This document shows, piece after piece, positions 35,326 to 43,995 of a DNA stretch of 64,000 nt. Source of the stretch: Synanceia verrucosa (Eukaryota > Chordata > Actinopteri > Perciformes > Synanceiidae); contig CM056562.1 in assembly GCA_029721515.1 (NCBI GenBank), positions 18,917,335 to 18,981,334 on the forward strand, in the 5' to 3' direction. The notes below the pieces were generated by a model. That model was not told where the DNA came from and ran no database searches. It saw only the letters and a list, made by a program, of their open reading frames with translations. The translations under genes and the position numbers were made by a program. Numbering within the stretch: the first letter of the stretch is position 1; each line of letters starts with the position of its first letter.

Positions 35326-36960
35326 GGTTAAAGAGAGTTTCACTGAAGTATGGGTATATACTGAATAAAATACATTTCCTCTTCCTCTAAGGCAGGATAC
35401 CTGCACAGCAGTAATCCAGTCCTGCAAGTAGACTCATCAGCCACAGGAGTGGAAACCTGTTTGGAAGAAACACATTTATTCTGTCATTTGTTCTTCAATA
35501 CATAGCAGGCATTCTACATACTTGGTATTTATTTACCTGATCTTACTGAGTACACAACAGACATGATTTCTTTTTTAAATGTATGTAATTCTAAACACAA
35601 GAAGTTTGAAATGTCATCCAGCTCTATTCTTGAAATAGGAAGTAAGGTATCAGTTCAACCTAATTGCCACATAGGTGTTTCTTCTCTTACTACACAGCCT
35701 ACTTTCATCCCACTGAACAATGGACGGATATGTGTTGTTACGGTCAGTGTAACTGTCTCATCCTGACTCACAACCCAGAACTCAATTACTTTCATTACAA
35801 ACACATTTTTGTACCAAATGAAGTTTTTGCTGATAATATTTTATCTTCCCCACAATATTCATCTCAATTTCACGTATATTTTTTTCCATTTATGAAAACT
35901 CAGTTATTTATCAGCCATATCATTCACTGACAATGATAGAGACTAACAATTTGTTAAACCTGAACAATTTTGACATTTTGGACAATTTTGCTTCTTTCAG
36001 ACTAGTGGAAAGAAAACACTTTCAGTAGAGTTCTGTGATGTGACCATAGTTGTTTTTTAGTGAGAAAACTCACTGGAGTATTTTTTCGTCCCTTGTTCAG
36101 AAGTCTGAAACCATCCCAGATGCTACAGTTTCCTCTTTTAAAATACTTTCCCAACAAGATGCTGTGCAGATCTATTAGTCATCCTAGTTTTGTTTAAGGG
36201 CAATGACCTAAGGATGTAATTGAGTTGAATTATGAGAATAATGACAACAATCCCCGGTAACTTCTGATCAGGTTACCATCTAAATGTCAATATTCCCTCC
36301 AGGCCACATGGGGCTTTTGTCTTTGGATGGACAGTGACAGCATTTGTGAACACTCCCATAATATTTGTGGTTTCACAGGCCCAGAAATAGTCCACACCTA
36401 TAGTCTGTCACATAATTCTCCGTAAAGCCTTTTTATTTATGCAGTTCAGTTCAATGTAGAGATCAAACAAGTGTTATGGTGACATATTAATAATTAGCTG
36501 GCAGGTGGATTTTTTCACCTTTGAACAGAGCCAGACTAGCCATTTCCCACTGATTACAGTCTTCATGCTAAGCTAAGCTAACCATCTCCTCTGTGTTCTG
36601 TAGTATACAAATATGAGAGTAGTATTCTCATCAAACTCCCAAAATATTAAGCCTAAACTATAGAATTTTAATGAAACTGCTTGTAGGCTCAGCTTTTATT
36701 TAAATCTATTTAAATTTATGTTATTTGGCTCTCTGTATTACGTTTCTTCTCTGCTTGATTTGTTTTTATGTGACATATCTGCTGCATCTGTAATATTTTT
36801 AATAATACCTATAAAAATAATAAATCACAAGTTCAGTAAGAAAATAAAAACAGATTTTAGGTTCAACTCATCGTGTGATTATTCTGAGAAAACTACTACT
36901 TCCATCTACCTAAAAGAAGACCTAACAACATAAAAGAGAACAGATTTGGACTCACCACAT
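13670..36960 (-). CDS. giant EGF-repeat/NIDO/AMOP/VWD type I membrane protein (25 coding exons)
   Basis: The predicted protein has 2,582 aa. Domain order: signal peptide (1-20), 34 tandem EGF domains (about 21-1420, mostly DxDEC calcium-binding type), NIDO (about 1421-1579), AMOP (about 1670-1824), VWD (about 1825-2019), a linker with a cadherin-like stretch (2020-2185), four EGF-like modules (2186-2355), an unrecognised domain (2356-2447), a calcium-binding EGF (2448-2490), a transmembrane helix (about 2500-2524) and a 58-residue tail. Exons are itemised in the block entries below; their phases join throughout and the summed CDS (7,749 nt) is divisible by three. NIDO-AMOP-VWD-EGF-TM is the order of MUC4-type mucins, but a long EGF array replaces the mucin repeats. 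By family, a cell-surface or shed extracellular adhesion protein is likely. I do not recognise a named orthologue. The ATG sits in an exon contributing only 5 coding bases and is the least certain part. Confidence 0.82.
15349..15580 (+). mobile_element. dispersed fish repeat, copy 1
   Basis: The segment includes GACATTCTGGGAA near the start and the core GTTTCCCACTGTTTCCAGTC, CTAAGCTAAGCAG and GAGAGTAGTATC. The same core recurs in the same orientation near 36490-36650. It is an interspersed non-coding repeat in the last intron of the EGF/NIDO gene. I do not assign a class. Confidence 0.6.
15944..15974. repeat. (GT)n microsatellite
   Basis: A run of about 15 TG dinucleotides in the last intron of the EGF/NIDO gene. 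Confidence 0.95.
17216..17480. mobile_element. MITE with TTAAAGG-type terminal repeats
   Basis: The start (TTAAAAGGTGCGGTGTGTAG) and the end (CACAGTATTCCTTTAAA) form imperfect inverted repeats of about 22 bases. It is non-coding, in an intron of the EGF/NIDO gene. A related, more divergent element is near 52072-52246. Confidence 0.55.
17752..18259 (+). mobile_element. Tc1/mariner-like MITE, copy A
   Basis: The element is bounded by TA on both sides. It starts CAGTGCTGAACAAA and ends TTTGTTAAGCAATG, the inverted repeat of the start, which is the usual outline of Tc1/mariner-derived elements. It shares most of its roughly 500 bases with copies at 21983, 23506 (opposite strand) and 48289, for example CCTGTTTGTCTCAAAGAGCC. 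It has no coding capacity and lies in an intron, 53 bases upstream of exon 23. Confidence 0.8.
18321..18794 (-). other. exons 20-22: 21-bp micro-exon and unrecognised extracellular domain
   Basis: Exon 20 (18774-18794) is only 21 bp and adds GDSANPP. Exon 21 (18608-18669) encodes CNVFNVSVGWTKN. Exon 22 (18321-18513) encodes LVDILSMGFQNKFYNAS, then FRQDVYEYRINVSSDTP and ARVSNHYSISTVDVNG. About 90 residues sit between EGF modules close to the membrane. The position suggests a SEA-like domain, but I do not see the G-S-V-V-V cleavage motif, so the fold is left open. Confidence 0.72.
20106..20853 (-). other. exons 17-19: EGF-like domains after VWD
   Basis: Exons are 20661-20853, 20444-20563 and 20106-20225. 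Exon 17 completes the NGG-type EGF (CLCPKGFSGKFCG) and encodes a second module. Exon 18 starts MCIPPYPFPC and has the EGF end KPGFTGNGVNC. Exon 19 starts DIDECAELATC. The 3' boundary of exon 17 is uncertain: the phase-compatible donor is weak (gtctgc). The other junctions are well formed. Confidence 0.78.
20661..20720 (-). other. uncertain splice donor of exon 17
   Basis: The frame after CGECPNNSVSGG runs on into KQGYKCFEHS with no strong gtaagt. To meet the phase-1 acceptor at 20563, the donor must be the gt at 20659-20660 (gtctgc), giving CFEHN then MCIPPY. This is the weakest junction of the whole model. Confidence 0.5.
21758..23354 (-). other. exons 14-16: linker, cadherin-like stretch and start of EGF-like domain
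   Basis: Exons are 23118-23354, 22885-23037 and 21758-21942. Exon 14 encodes a short helical linker with RRTCKGSMQCVHD, the spacing seen after VWD in MUC4-like proteins. Exons 15-16 encode VTKPTVINVKVNSTVNVQI and DLNRDRITYTLL, then TTQPVKLTIKVSD, resembling a cadherin or Ig-like beta-sandwich. Exon 16 ends with CNCLNGGSC, the first half of an EGF-like domain that continues in exon 17. Confidence 0.75.
21983..22530 (+). mobile_element. Tc1/mariner-like MITE, copy B
   Basis: This is a near full-length copy of the family at 17752, in the same orientation. Its left end is degraded (CAGAGCTTAACGAATG) and its right end is TTTAGCACTT followed by TA. It lies just upstream (on the minus strand) of exon 16. 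Confidence 0.75.
23506..23911 (-). mobile_element. Tc1/mariner-like MITE, copy C
   Basis: A copy inverted relative to the others. It begins TA-CAGTGCTTAACAAATTC and ends TTTGTTAAGGACCA before TA. It contains the reverse complement of the shared core GGCTCTTTGAGACAAACAGG, has an internal deletion relative to copy A, and lies in the intron between exons 13 and 14. Confidence 0.75.
24116..25813 (-). other. exons 11-13: von Willebrand factor type D domain
   Basis: Exons are 25596-25813, 24717-24792 and 24116-24406. The domain opens YGSLHFITFDGTEYSF, the typical VWD start, and ends near GLMGLWSSNRSDDF. In multimerising VWD domains this place reads GLCG; here the cysteine is missing. That resembles MUC4/SUSD2-type VWD rather than gel-forming mucins, so disulphide multimerisation through this motif is unlikely. 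Confidence 0.88.
24895..24935. repeat. (TAA)n microsatellite
   Basis: About 13 TAA/ATA triplets in an intron of the EGF/NIDO gene. Confidence 0.9.
26275..26293 (+). promoter_or_regulatory. triple nuclear-receptor half-site
   Basis: AGGTCA, one base, AGGTCA, then GGGTCA directly adjacent: a DR1 plus a DR0. It lies in the intron between exons 10 and 11. Function is unknown. Confidence 0.3.
26428..27283 (-). other. exons 9-10: end of NIDO region and AMOP domain
   Basis: Exon 9 (26692-27283, 592 bp) starts TNTFQCILTTDG and includes GFMGKLGQLVYNL. The Cys-rich AMOP signature (CPCTRTQALEDLSFLQDTID) then continues into exon 10 (26428-26571), which encodes FQWCCVESPLCHLY. AMOP domains occur in MUC4, SUSD2 and isthmin-2 and are linked to adhesion. 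The donor of exon 10 lies in a GT-rich string with two candidate GT sites. I chose the one that keeps phase with exon 11. Confidence 0.83.
27450..28107 (+). mobile_element. 3' end of a non-LTR retrotransposon
   Basis: The plus strand ends with GCACCCATTTGCACGACCTC, GGAAGTACCATAATGGC, then AATAAAAATC and a short repeated tail (TTGAATCTTGAG). This is the usual finish of fish L2/Rex1-type LINEs. CCCCTCAGGCAGCAGATACA near 27819 fits the end of the reverse-transcriptase ORF. The 5' limit is unclear. The copy is antisense to the host gene in the intron between exons 8 and 9 and encodes nothing intact. Confidence 0.6.
28548..29242 (-). other. exons 6-8: NIDO domain
   Basis: Exons 29109-29242, 28855-29016 and 28548-28727 encode SLYPFGAEVGD, then PYITPPMGFPFMGK, LLAAFWDDAD and FSPAWILTITWDHV. 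These are hallmarks of the extracellular NIDO domain shared by nidogen, alpha-tectorin, SNED1 and MUC4. Splice phases 1-0, 0-0 and 0-0 agree with their neighbours. Confidence 0.88.
29854..31848 (-). other. exon 5: 16 EGF domains in one 1,995-bp exon
   Basis: One open frame carries 16 EGF modules, mostly DVDEC or DIDEC calcium-binding type. The fourth starts SEDTC and lacks the calcium-binding consensus, and the last is shortened (CSCPKNSSVC). The acceptor is attatag. The donor inferred at 29853 (gttggt) is weak, but it is the one that keeps phase with the next exon. Sequons (NGS, NGT, NNT) occur in nearly every module. Confidence 0.9.
31976..32098 (-). other. exon 4: single calcium-binding EGF domain
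   Basis: This 123-bp exon, phase 1 at both ends, encodes one EGF module starting DVNEC and ending GDGKNCS. It is the ordinary one-exon, one-domain layout, in contrast with the giant exons on either side. Confidence 0.9.
33111..35192 (-). other. exon 3: 17 EGF domains in one 2,082-bp exon
   Basis: A single uninterrupted frame encodes 17 consecutive EGF modules of about 39-44 residues, each with six cysteines. Most start with D(I/V)(D/N)EC and carry the N-x-x-G-S-(Y/F) motif of calcium-binding EGF domains. The acceptor (ttttcag) and the donor (gtaaga) are both phase 1, the standard phase for EGF exons. The 15th-16th modules are irregular, with an extra CVPAC segment. Many N-x-S/T glycosylation sequons are present. 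Plus-strand open frames across this exon are antisense shadows. Confidence 0.92.
35281..35324. repeat. (GT)n microsatellite
   Basis: Twenty-two GT units in intron 2 of the EGF/NIDO gene, about 90 bases upstream of the exon-3 acceptor on the minus strand. Confidence 0.95.
35401..36960 (-). other. exons 1-2: start codon and signal peptide
   Basis: Exon 2 (35401-35456) encodes a hydrophobic stretch (FPLLWLMSLLAGL) ending at a small-residue site before VADP, which fits a signal peptide. It needs a phase-2 upstream exon. An ATGTG followed by the donor gtgagt at 36956-36960 supplies exactly that, giving MWFPLLWLMSLL. The intron is about 1.5 kb. The Arg/Gly-rich frame upstream of this ATG (to about 37187) is then 5' UTR or promoter. 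An alternative start is the internal Met of LMSLL. Confidence 0.6.
36490..36650 (+). mobile_element. dispersed fish repeat, copy 2
   Basis: It shares CATTTCCCACTG, CAGTCTTCATGCTAAGC and GAGAGTAGTATTCTC with the element at 15349. It lies in intron 1 of the EGF/NIDO gene. Confidence 0.55.
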
Positions 36961-38255
36961 ATTTCTCCGTCTCCTAGTGGTCTTTGAGTCTTTTGTAGGG
37001 GACACGGTGAGGACTCCCCTCCTCTGGATCTCCCTTCTCTTCCACGTCTTCCAACCTCTGTCCTCAAGCAGCCTCCTCCTCCACCTCTGTCTTGGTTCCT
37101 CCACCCCTGGGACTGGCGATAATGGCCCACCACACCATACCACGCACGGCCCTGACACCTTAAACCTCTGGGAAGGGGAACACCCATATTCCCCTACTTA
37201 TGTGTCAGCTCTCACACAATAAGTGGACCAAGTCCCCCGAGGCATCCGTTTGTCCTCCACGCTGCAGGAAGACAGGACACCAAACATACTTTCATTAAGC
37301 TTTTCATCATGGATTAGTGATATTTTATTGTCTGATTCTACTGTATCTGCTGGGTATATCAGTTTGTATCAGAAACTGATTTTGTATCATTCACACTTTT
37401 CTACTCACATTCAGCCCTGTATACAATATATGGCACACACAGTAATAAATCCTGACAGCAGCTACTGGAGCAATAAGATGGCCACAGATACTGAGCTGGT
37501 TTATGAGCACCGTCCACAGCTGGGAAAAAAGAAAAAATGATGTCCTGTTGTAAAGATGTATGTATCTGATCACTTTGGCTTGTGTACCCTTGTTACATTT
37601 AAGTCATAATAGTGACGGTCTGGGTTGTATATCGCTTATTGCCCAAGAAGAGCTGCTCTATGTGTTTATAATAATAATAATAATAAAATTTTTTAAATAC
37701 TTTTTCACATAACACAAATCTCTGCAGCCATGCTGGCGGCTTTGATACTCTCAGGTACAGTGTAGCTTTGCTAACATGCTCACAACAGCAATGCTAACTT
37801 GCTCATGTCTAGTTTGCTATGTTCTCCCTCTCAATTTAGCATGTTAGCATGCTAACTTTTGACAATTCGCACACAACACGAAATAGGAGCATGAGGCTGC
37901 ACACCATTTCAGTTGTAGGTAGGATCACAGTCCGCCTCCACTTCCTCCCACTGAACAAAACTGAAGCCAAAATATTGTGGCGATGGGAGACGCCATCTTG
38001 AGAAATCAAAACAACGCTTTCTTCCTGCGAACTTCCTGCTTCCTACTAGAAAACAACAATACACTTCTAAATGGTTAATTTCATAAAAAAAAAAAAATTA
38101 AAGACCGCTCAGTCGAATTAAAATATCGCCGAAGTACTTCAAGTTTGAGCTAGCAGCTACGAGCTAAGCATGCTAGTGCAGCTAATCAGACAGATGCTAA
38201 CGGGCAAAGCTAAACTATAGCAGCTAACTGCAGACCAACCAACATCAGGAAGAGA

Positions 38256-38258
<3 letters not shown>

Positions 38259-38320
<62 letters not shown>
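38259..38320. repeat. (AT)n microsatellite
   Basis: About 31 uninterrupted AT units. Self-complementary AT tracts of this length can form cruciform structures and vary between individuals. Confidence 0.97.
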
Positions 38321-38323
<3 letters not shown>

Positions 38324-40472
38324 ATTTGGAGTCATTTGGAGTATTTCTGATGATATTTGGATTTGATGATATCCATTTAACAGGAGTGAATGGGGCACAG
38401 TATGCAGCCAGTAAATAAACTTGACCTTTTCTCAAATGACAGACGTCTAATAAGATTCACTTATTTACTTAAGACACTATGACTAAAACACCCTGACTCT
38501 GACTGGTCCTTATCTAACCAGGAGGAATTGACAAGGCAAACAGGAAACTACTATAGAACAGAAAACACTCACAAAAGGTGAGAACCTAGAAGACGAGAAA
38601 CACTGAAGGCTGACTACTCTGACAGACTAACACGAGGGAAACAAACGAAGCGACAAAGGAAAGGGACAGCTCTGGAGACACTAACGTGGGAAACCTGACA
38701 TGGATCGTAGTACTGACGTGAAGAAGGACTGGTAGAATTGGCACAGGGACACAAGACATACTGGCACATGACTAGGGGAGATGTTGACTAAATACATTGG
38801 GTGATGGGGAACAGCTGAAAACAGTCAGGAGCAGGGCACACAATCACCAGACATCGGGAAACAAGAGGGCAGAATGTTGTGAAGCTGAAACGAGAGGGCA
38901 GCAGTTAATTTCAAAATAAAACAGGAAAGGACAAGACAAAATGATGAGACTGAAATAATAAACACGCTTAACTTGACAGGCATGACAGATTTGGGACAAA
39001 GCAACTTTTGTCACATTACATTACACACTAGCAGGGCAACACAGCAATCATTAATATTATTAGTTACAACTTTGTTTGACCAGGAATCTTAAATGCCTTT
39101 AGGTACTTCAGCATAGCTGCTATTTTAGCAGTAGATCTTGCTGTACACAACCTGCAGTCTGCAGGGTGAGAAGAAACCTGTTTTACTGACCTGAGAGTGT
39201 TTGTGCATTATTCCTCTTCTAGCCTTGTAGTCACACCACTCAAATAGCCTAAACTAACTATGTGTACTACCATGTTAGGTGAGGTATGTGGACAGATAAA
39301 TAAAAATGTGCACACCTGAGAATTCATGGAGAAAAGGGTCATTGCCTGAAGGGACAGAGCTGCTGTCAGAACAAAGTGGGTTTTTAAATTCTGTTCAGCT
39401 GCCGGAGAAAAGGTGACAAAGCACTGTATCTGAATTATGTCTGGATTTGTAACATGAGGCAGTGAAATATGAATTTGAGAACCTAATGCAAGAATGAACA
39501 TGTTTCAGTGAGTAAATATTTCCTGTCAACAGCCCTCCCACCAGAAAGCACACCTACATTATAAACTAACAGCACAAATAATCACACCCAATGATAATTA
39601 TACTCATAATGGAAAATATTGGTGAATCATTTGGTGATGATATTTCTGAAAACTCAGTTTCACAGAGGCAGATTCTTTTTAGCAAGCGTGAGCCACGCTG
39701 TAAACAATTAAAGTAACTTTGACGTAGACAGATTGGAGTTTTGTAGGAGGCTACATACAGGAATACATGATGATTAAGACACCAAAAATAAGAAGTACAT
39801 TTTCCAAAATGTCGAACTATGTTTCTTTAAAACAGTTGTTAATATGCTTATGTGTCAAACAAACAACTTTTGTTTGAAAAAAATACTTAAAAGCTCACAA
39901 CAGTTGATACAGAGGTGTCAGTGTCACCTGTGAGTGAGAATAATCTGGTTTAATCATCTGCTATTGGGCAACTTCTTAAAAAAAATGAGACTTTCTAGGA
40001 AAAAATTTCTACAGCGACTCTTCTTGTTTTTATTCCTATAAAAATAAACAAAAAAACATAAGACAAACTTAAGATAGGTCAACAGCTTCCTCAGTTGCTA
40101 TTTTATAGAATTCTCTGTTTCCCTGTTTCAACCCAAACAGTGTGACTCAACATGAGAAATGTTTGCTAGTTTCTGTCAGGTGAGCTACCTGCTCAGACAC
40201 TTGATGGCATCATCACACCACACCCTGTTTGTCACTTCATAATAAATAAATAAAAATAAGTATTTGTTTGTATTTTGGGTGAATGATATAAAATCTGAAC
40301 AATAACAGTAACACATAACGAAACGGTTTGAATGTAACACAGCATGTGATATATGATGAGGAAACAGTAGCTAGTTATTGAACATCATAAAGTAATATTA
40401 TAATGGCACAAAACAACTTCTTGGGGTCTAGTATAAACTATCCAAAGGGATATACACATAATTCTCCTAATT

Positions 40473-40766
40473 AGGGCTGTGCTAACAATGATATTAATAT
40501 TCTTCATTAATCAATTAGCTGTTTGGTATAAAATGTCAGAAATGGTGAGAAATGTTGTGTTTCCTAAAGCTCGAGAATATGTGCTCTGTCCATAACTAAA
40601 TAATATTCAGTTTACATAGAGGAGTAAAAATATGGAGATTACATTTTCACATGTAAAATATAAAAACATTTTTTCTTAAAAAAAATATCAAATCAATTAA
40701 TCGCTTATCAAAATAGCTGCAGATTAATTTAATAGTTGAAAACTACTTGATTATTGGCTGCATCAC
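40473..40766. mobile_element. hAT-like MITE, copy 1
   Basis: It starts GGGCTGTGCTAACAATGATA and ends near TTATTGGCTGCATCACTA, which are inverted ends. The interior contains AGCTGTTTGGTATAAAATG, CAGTTTACATAGAGGAGTAA and ATTAATCGCTTATCAAAATA. It is shared with copies near 45389 and 55415 and is non-coding. Confidence 0.65.
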
Positions 40767-41039
40767 TACACTGTATAGTGGCACAGTGTAATATAATAAT
40801 AATAAAAAAATAGATTATAATAATAAAATTCTGTAAATTGATAATTAACAGCCTGAAGAAATATCAGTGTTTCACAATAAGTGTGGCAGATCTGTAAAAA
40901 AACAGAATACATAAATGTAAAGGTATTTTCTGTCACTGGGGTCTATTTTACTTTACTTTCGTAGTATCATCACAGACGCTTGAGGAAATTTTTACGTGAC
41001 AACAACCGTCCAAATATGGTCATACCGGAAGAAAGGTGC

Positions 41040-41135
41040 GCTTGGCTAAACACGCCCCTTATCTTCAGGTTTAGAGTGACGTCACCAGACTACATGTCTT
41101 ATAAGTCTACTTCATAACAGCTCTTTAGTCAGTTA
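41040..41135 (+). promoter_or_regulatory. epcam: epcam core promoter candidate
   Basis: In order: a KLF/SP-type CACGCCCC (about 41051-41058), a perfect CRE palindrome (TGACGTCA, 41078-41085) and a TATA-like TATAAG (41100-41105). Transcription would start near 41130, giving a 5' UTR of about 300 nt before the ATG at 41432. The spacing is right for a TATA promoter. The start site is inferred. Confidence 0.5.
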
Positions 41136-41431
41136 GACTACAACCACAATCAGGGGCATAAACAAAAAAAACATTTAACTTCACCAGTGACGAAGCTCGT
41201 GCTGCACCTTTGAGTCCTTACCTGTGCGCGCGCACCCAGTTTCAGTCCAAACAGGTTTGACCAGCAGGACTGAGGACACACCTGCGGGGGAGCAGAAAAA
41301 AAGGAAGCTTTGTGTACCACAGGACGCCATTCTTTACTCCCATCTTTGACCTCTGAGGACGAAAGACGCTCAGGAGCCCGACGAGGGGAAACTCTGACTC
41401 TGATTCAGCTCTTTTAGTTTTTTTATTAATC

Positions 41432-43646
41432 ATGAAAATGTGGATTGCTGTGCTCCTGGTTGCCTTTGCGGCAGGAGCCTCCGCTCAAAGCTGTGAGTAG
41501 TTTGATTTATTAGTCTGCTAAATGTCAGCTTGAAGGTGCTGCTTTCATTTCTAATTGTTTTTCTAAGTATTTTAACAGTTTTAGTTACAAAACAGGAGTT
41601 GAAATATCACCTCTTTTATGCGGGTTGAGAGTCTTTTTTTCCTTTGTATATACATTTATATATATTTTCATATATGTATGTGATGTTTGCTCGAATAAAG
41701 TGGCTTTAAGAAGTGAGAGGAGATGAATTAACGCGGTTAAAAGCAGCCTGCATGTGAAAGGCAGGTAGCTTGGTTGTGGGGTGGGGGTTGGGAGGATCTG
41801 TTTCTCTGGGGACTTGTCTGTTTGGAGAAACCAACGCCCAGGTGCTTAATAAACCTGCTGGTTTACCTGCTCTGCTTGGCCTCAGTCTGTAGTACAGGAC
41901 TGTATAACTGAGAACTGCAGTAAACTATTTTATTTATCAGGCTTACACTGAGCCTGCCAGACATTTTGTGTTTCTTTTTGTCTGAACTAAAGCACACCTG
42001 TCCAGTCATGGTGCATGTTGTCAGCCACAAACAGTGATGCTTGGAAGTCAAACCAGTCCATATTTTAAACATTAATTGATATTTAACTTGTTAGACTTCA
42101 CTGACAGTTTGCTGTATTTTTTTAATTGTGTATCAGGCTGAATGATGAGTATTTGTTTTTCTGCTTCAGGTTCATGTGAAACCTCAAAGTGGGCCGTCTG
42201 TGATGGGAATCCATGCAAGTGCTCCGTCCTGATCGGCAACAACGTCAAACAGCCGCTGGACTGCACTAAATGTAAGTAAAATTGTATGTTGTCTTGTTCA
42301 GCCTGTAGATTTTTTTTTGTCCTCACCTGCTCATTATTATTAATATTATCATTTTTTCCAGTGATCCCCAAGTGCTTCTTGATGAAGGCAGAGATGTACC
42401 GAGCTTCGAAGGGCCAGGACACTCGTACGACAGTAGGAAAGCCCGTGGAGACCGCCTTCCTGGACAATGACGGCATCTACGACCCGGAGTGCGAGAACGA
42501 CGGCAAGTTCAAGGCCAAACAGTGCAACAACACGGAGGAGTGCTGGTGCGTCAACAGCGCCGGCGTTCGCAGAACTGACAAGGGAGACAAGAACCTGAAG
42601 TGTGAGAAGCTGGTGGAGACCAAGTAAGTGTTGCCATCCTCATCAGTTTGGACGACTGCACGAACGTCCACGGCGTTGATGCTAAATGTTTATTTTTCTA
42701 TCTTTCTCCAGCTGGGTTCGCCTTCAGCTGACACACAAACCTGTGACAACTCCACTGAACGCAGACAAACTGAAGACGTAAGTAACGGTTTTAGTATAAT
42801 TAACAGATTTTAGTATCTCACTCAGTTGTAATTAATTTTCTCGCCTGGATACAGCGCCATCGCAGATACCATTAACAAACGCTACAAGAACTTCAACAAG
42901 GCCTTGGTGGAAAATGTTGAGGTGAGTGTGAAACCTTCCTGTGTGACGTGGTTAATCAGAACTGCTTTAAAAAACAACAACACTTAAAGCTTCCTGTCTG
43001 CCATCCTGCAGTATGACGCCGATTCACGCATGATTGTGGTGGATGTGAAGAAGCCAAAGGGAGACCGCACCAATGACCTGACCCAGATGGCTTACTACGT
43101 AGAGAAAGATGTACGTTGAAGCCATTTTTATATTATTATTTTCATCATCTTAGTGTGTAAACAGAGGCTGACCTGGTCTCCTCCCTGCAGGTGAAGGCGC
43201 TGCCCGTGTTCAAGGACCAGACCCAGAGGTTTGAGCCCACCGTGGACAACCAGAAGGTGGAGATGGAGAAAATCCTGGTGTACTACGTGGACGAGGAGGC
43301 CCCGACTTTCACCATGAAGAACCTGTCTGGTGGGATCATCGCTGTCATCGTGGTGGTGGTGCTGGCTGTGGTTGCTGGCCTGTTGATCCTGGTGAGTGCT
43401 TTCATCCATCGTTGATCTATTTAGTGCATTTTCTATCAGTTCTTGTCCTAAATATTTTTATTTTTTTTTCTGTGTGTAGTTCTTCGCCAGAAAGCGACAG
43501 AATCAGAGATACAATAAAGCTCAGGTGAGATTAACTTCCTACAATTTAAATTATATGTTTTAAAATATTTTGCACCTCTTTTTTGTTTTTGAACCTGTTT
43601 TTATGTCCTTTTATTCCTTCAGCAAAGAGAGATGGACAATATGTAA
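41432..43646 (+). CDS. epcam: epithelial cell adhesion molecule (complete, nine exons)
   Basis: EpCAM is a type I membrane glycoprotein of epithelia that mediates adhesion and signals through its cleaved intracellular domain. Exons are 41432-41492, 42170-42271, 42362-42623, 42712-42777, 42855-42921, 43012-43110, 43191-43391, 43480-43524 and 43623-43646. They total 927 nt, 308 aa (human EPCAM is 314). All junctions are GT-AG and in phase. The signal peptide is MKMWIAVLLVAFAAGASA. A Cys-rich N-terminal domain follows (SCSCETSKWAVC). A thyroglobulin type-1 domain with the diagnostic CWCV lies in exon 3. Then come the EpCAM-specific C-terminal domain, a helix (GGIIAVIVVVVLAVVAGLL) in exon 7 and a short basic tail (FFARKRQNQRYNKAQ) ending EMDNM. 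Nine exons is also the human EPCAM count. No defect is seen. It is convergent with plekhh2 and divergent from the EGF/NIDO gene. Confidence 0.97.
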
Positions 43647-43995
43647 AGTCTCAGTCACAGTGGGAGTCTATGAAGAGTCGGCTTGTACGTCACCTTTTTT
43701 GGATTGACTTTTTTTGCAGTGGGAGTGTGCCATTTTTTCCGTTTTTACATGTGGAATACAGGAACAATCAACATACTTTTTTTTTTGATGATGTTGGCAC
43801 TACTTGTACCACCATTTTATTTATAATTTGTGTAAAGTCTTAACACATTGCCCAATCTGTAATGCCATAAAGAACTGTGCTTTTTAATGTTAGAACTTGT
43901 GAAATGGTTTAGATTCTGCGTCCATAGATTGTACAGTTTCTTACTTACTAATGTGTGTTTGATGGATTGTTTTTAATAAAAAATGTTTTAAAAGG
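43647..43995 (+). other. epcam: epcam 3' untranslated region and polyadenylation signal
   Basis: A 3' UTR of about 350 nt ends with AATAAA at 43975-43980. Downstream sequence turns to unrelated intergenic DNA. Confidence 0.75.

Larger units (their letters stand above)
37188..40999. other. intergenic region between divergent EGF/NIDO gene and epcam
   Basis: No exon is supported. The stretch holds a 62-base AT microsatellite (38259-38320), an A-rich, low-complexity and probably repetitive stretch (about 38440-38990) and an hAT-like MITE (40473-40766). It separates two divergent transcription units, so enhancers for either may lie here, but none can be seen from motifs alone. The 5' UTR of the EGF/NIDO gene may reach into the first bases. 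Confidence 0.55.

Noticed and set aside
36961..37187. Arg/Gly-rich minus-strand frame as the N-terminus of the EGF/NIDO protein
   Set aside because: It would place a non-hydrophobic region before the signal peptide. More likely it is 5' UTR or promoter.
42286..42361. Upstream Met of the frame running into epcam exon 3
   Set aside because: This is intron read-through. The real exon starts at 42362 after a good acceptor, and the epcam ATG is at 41432.
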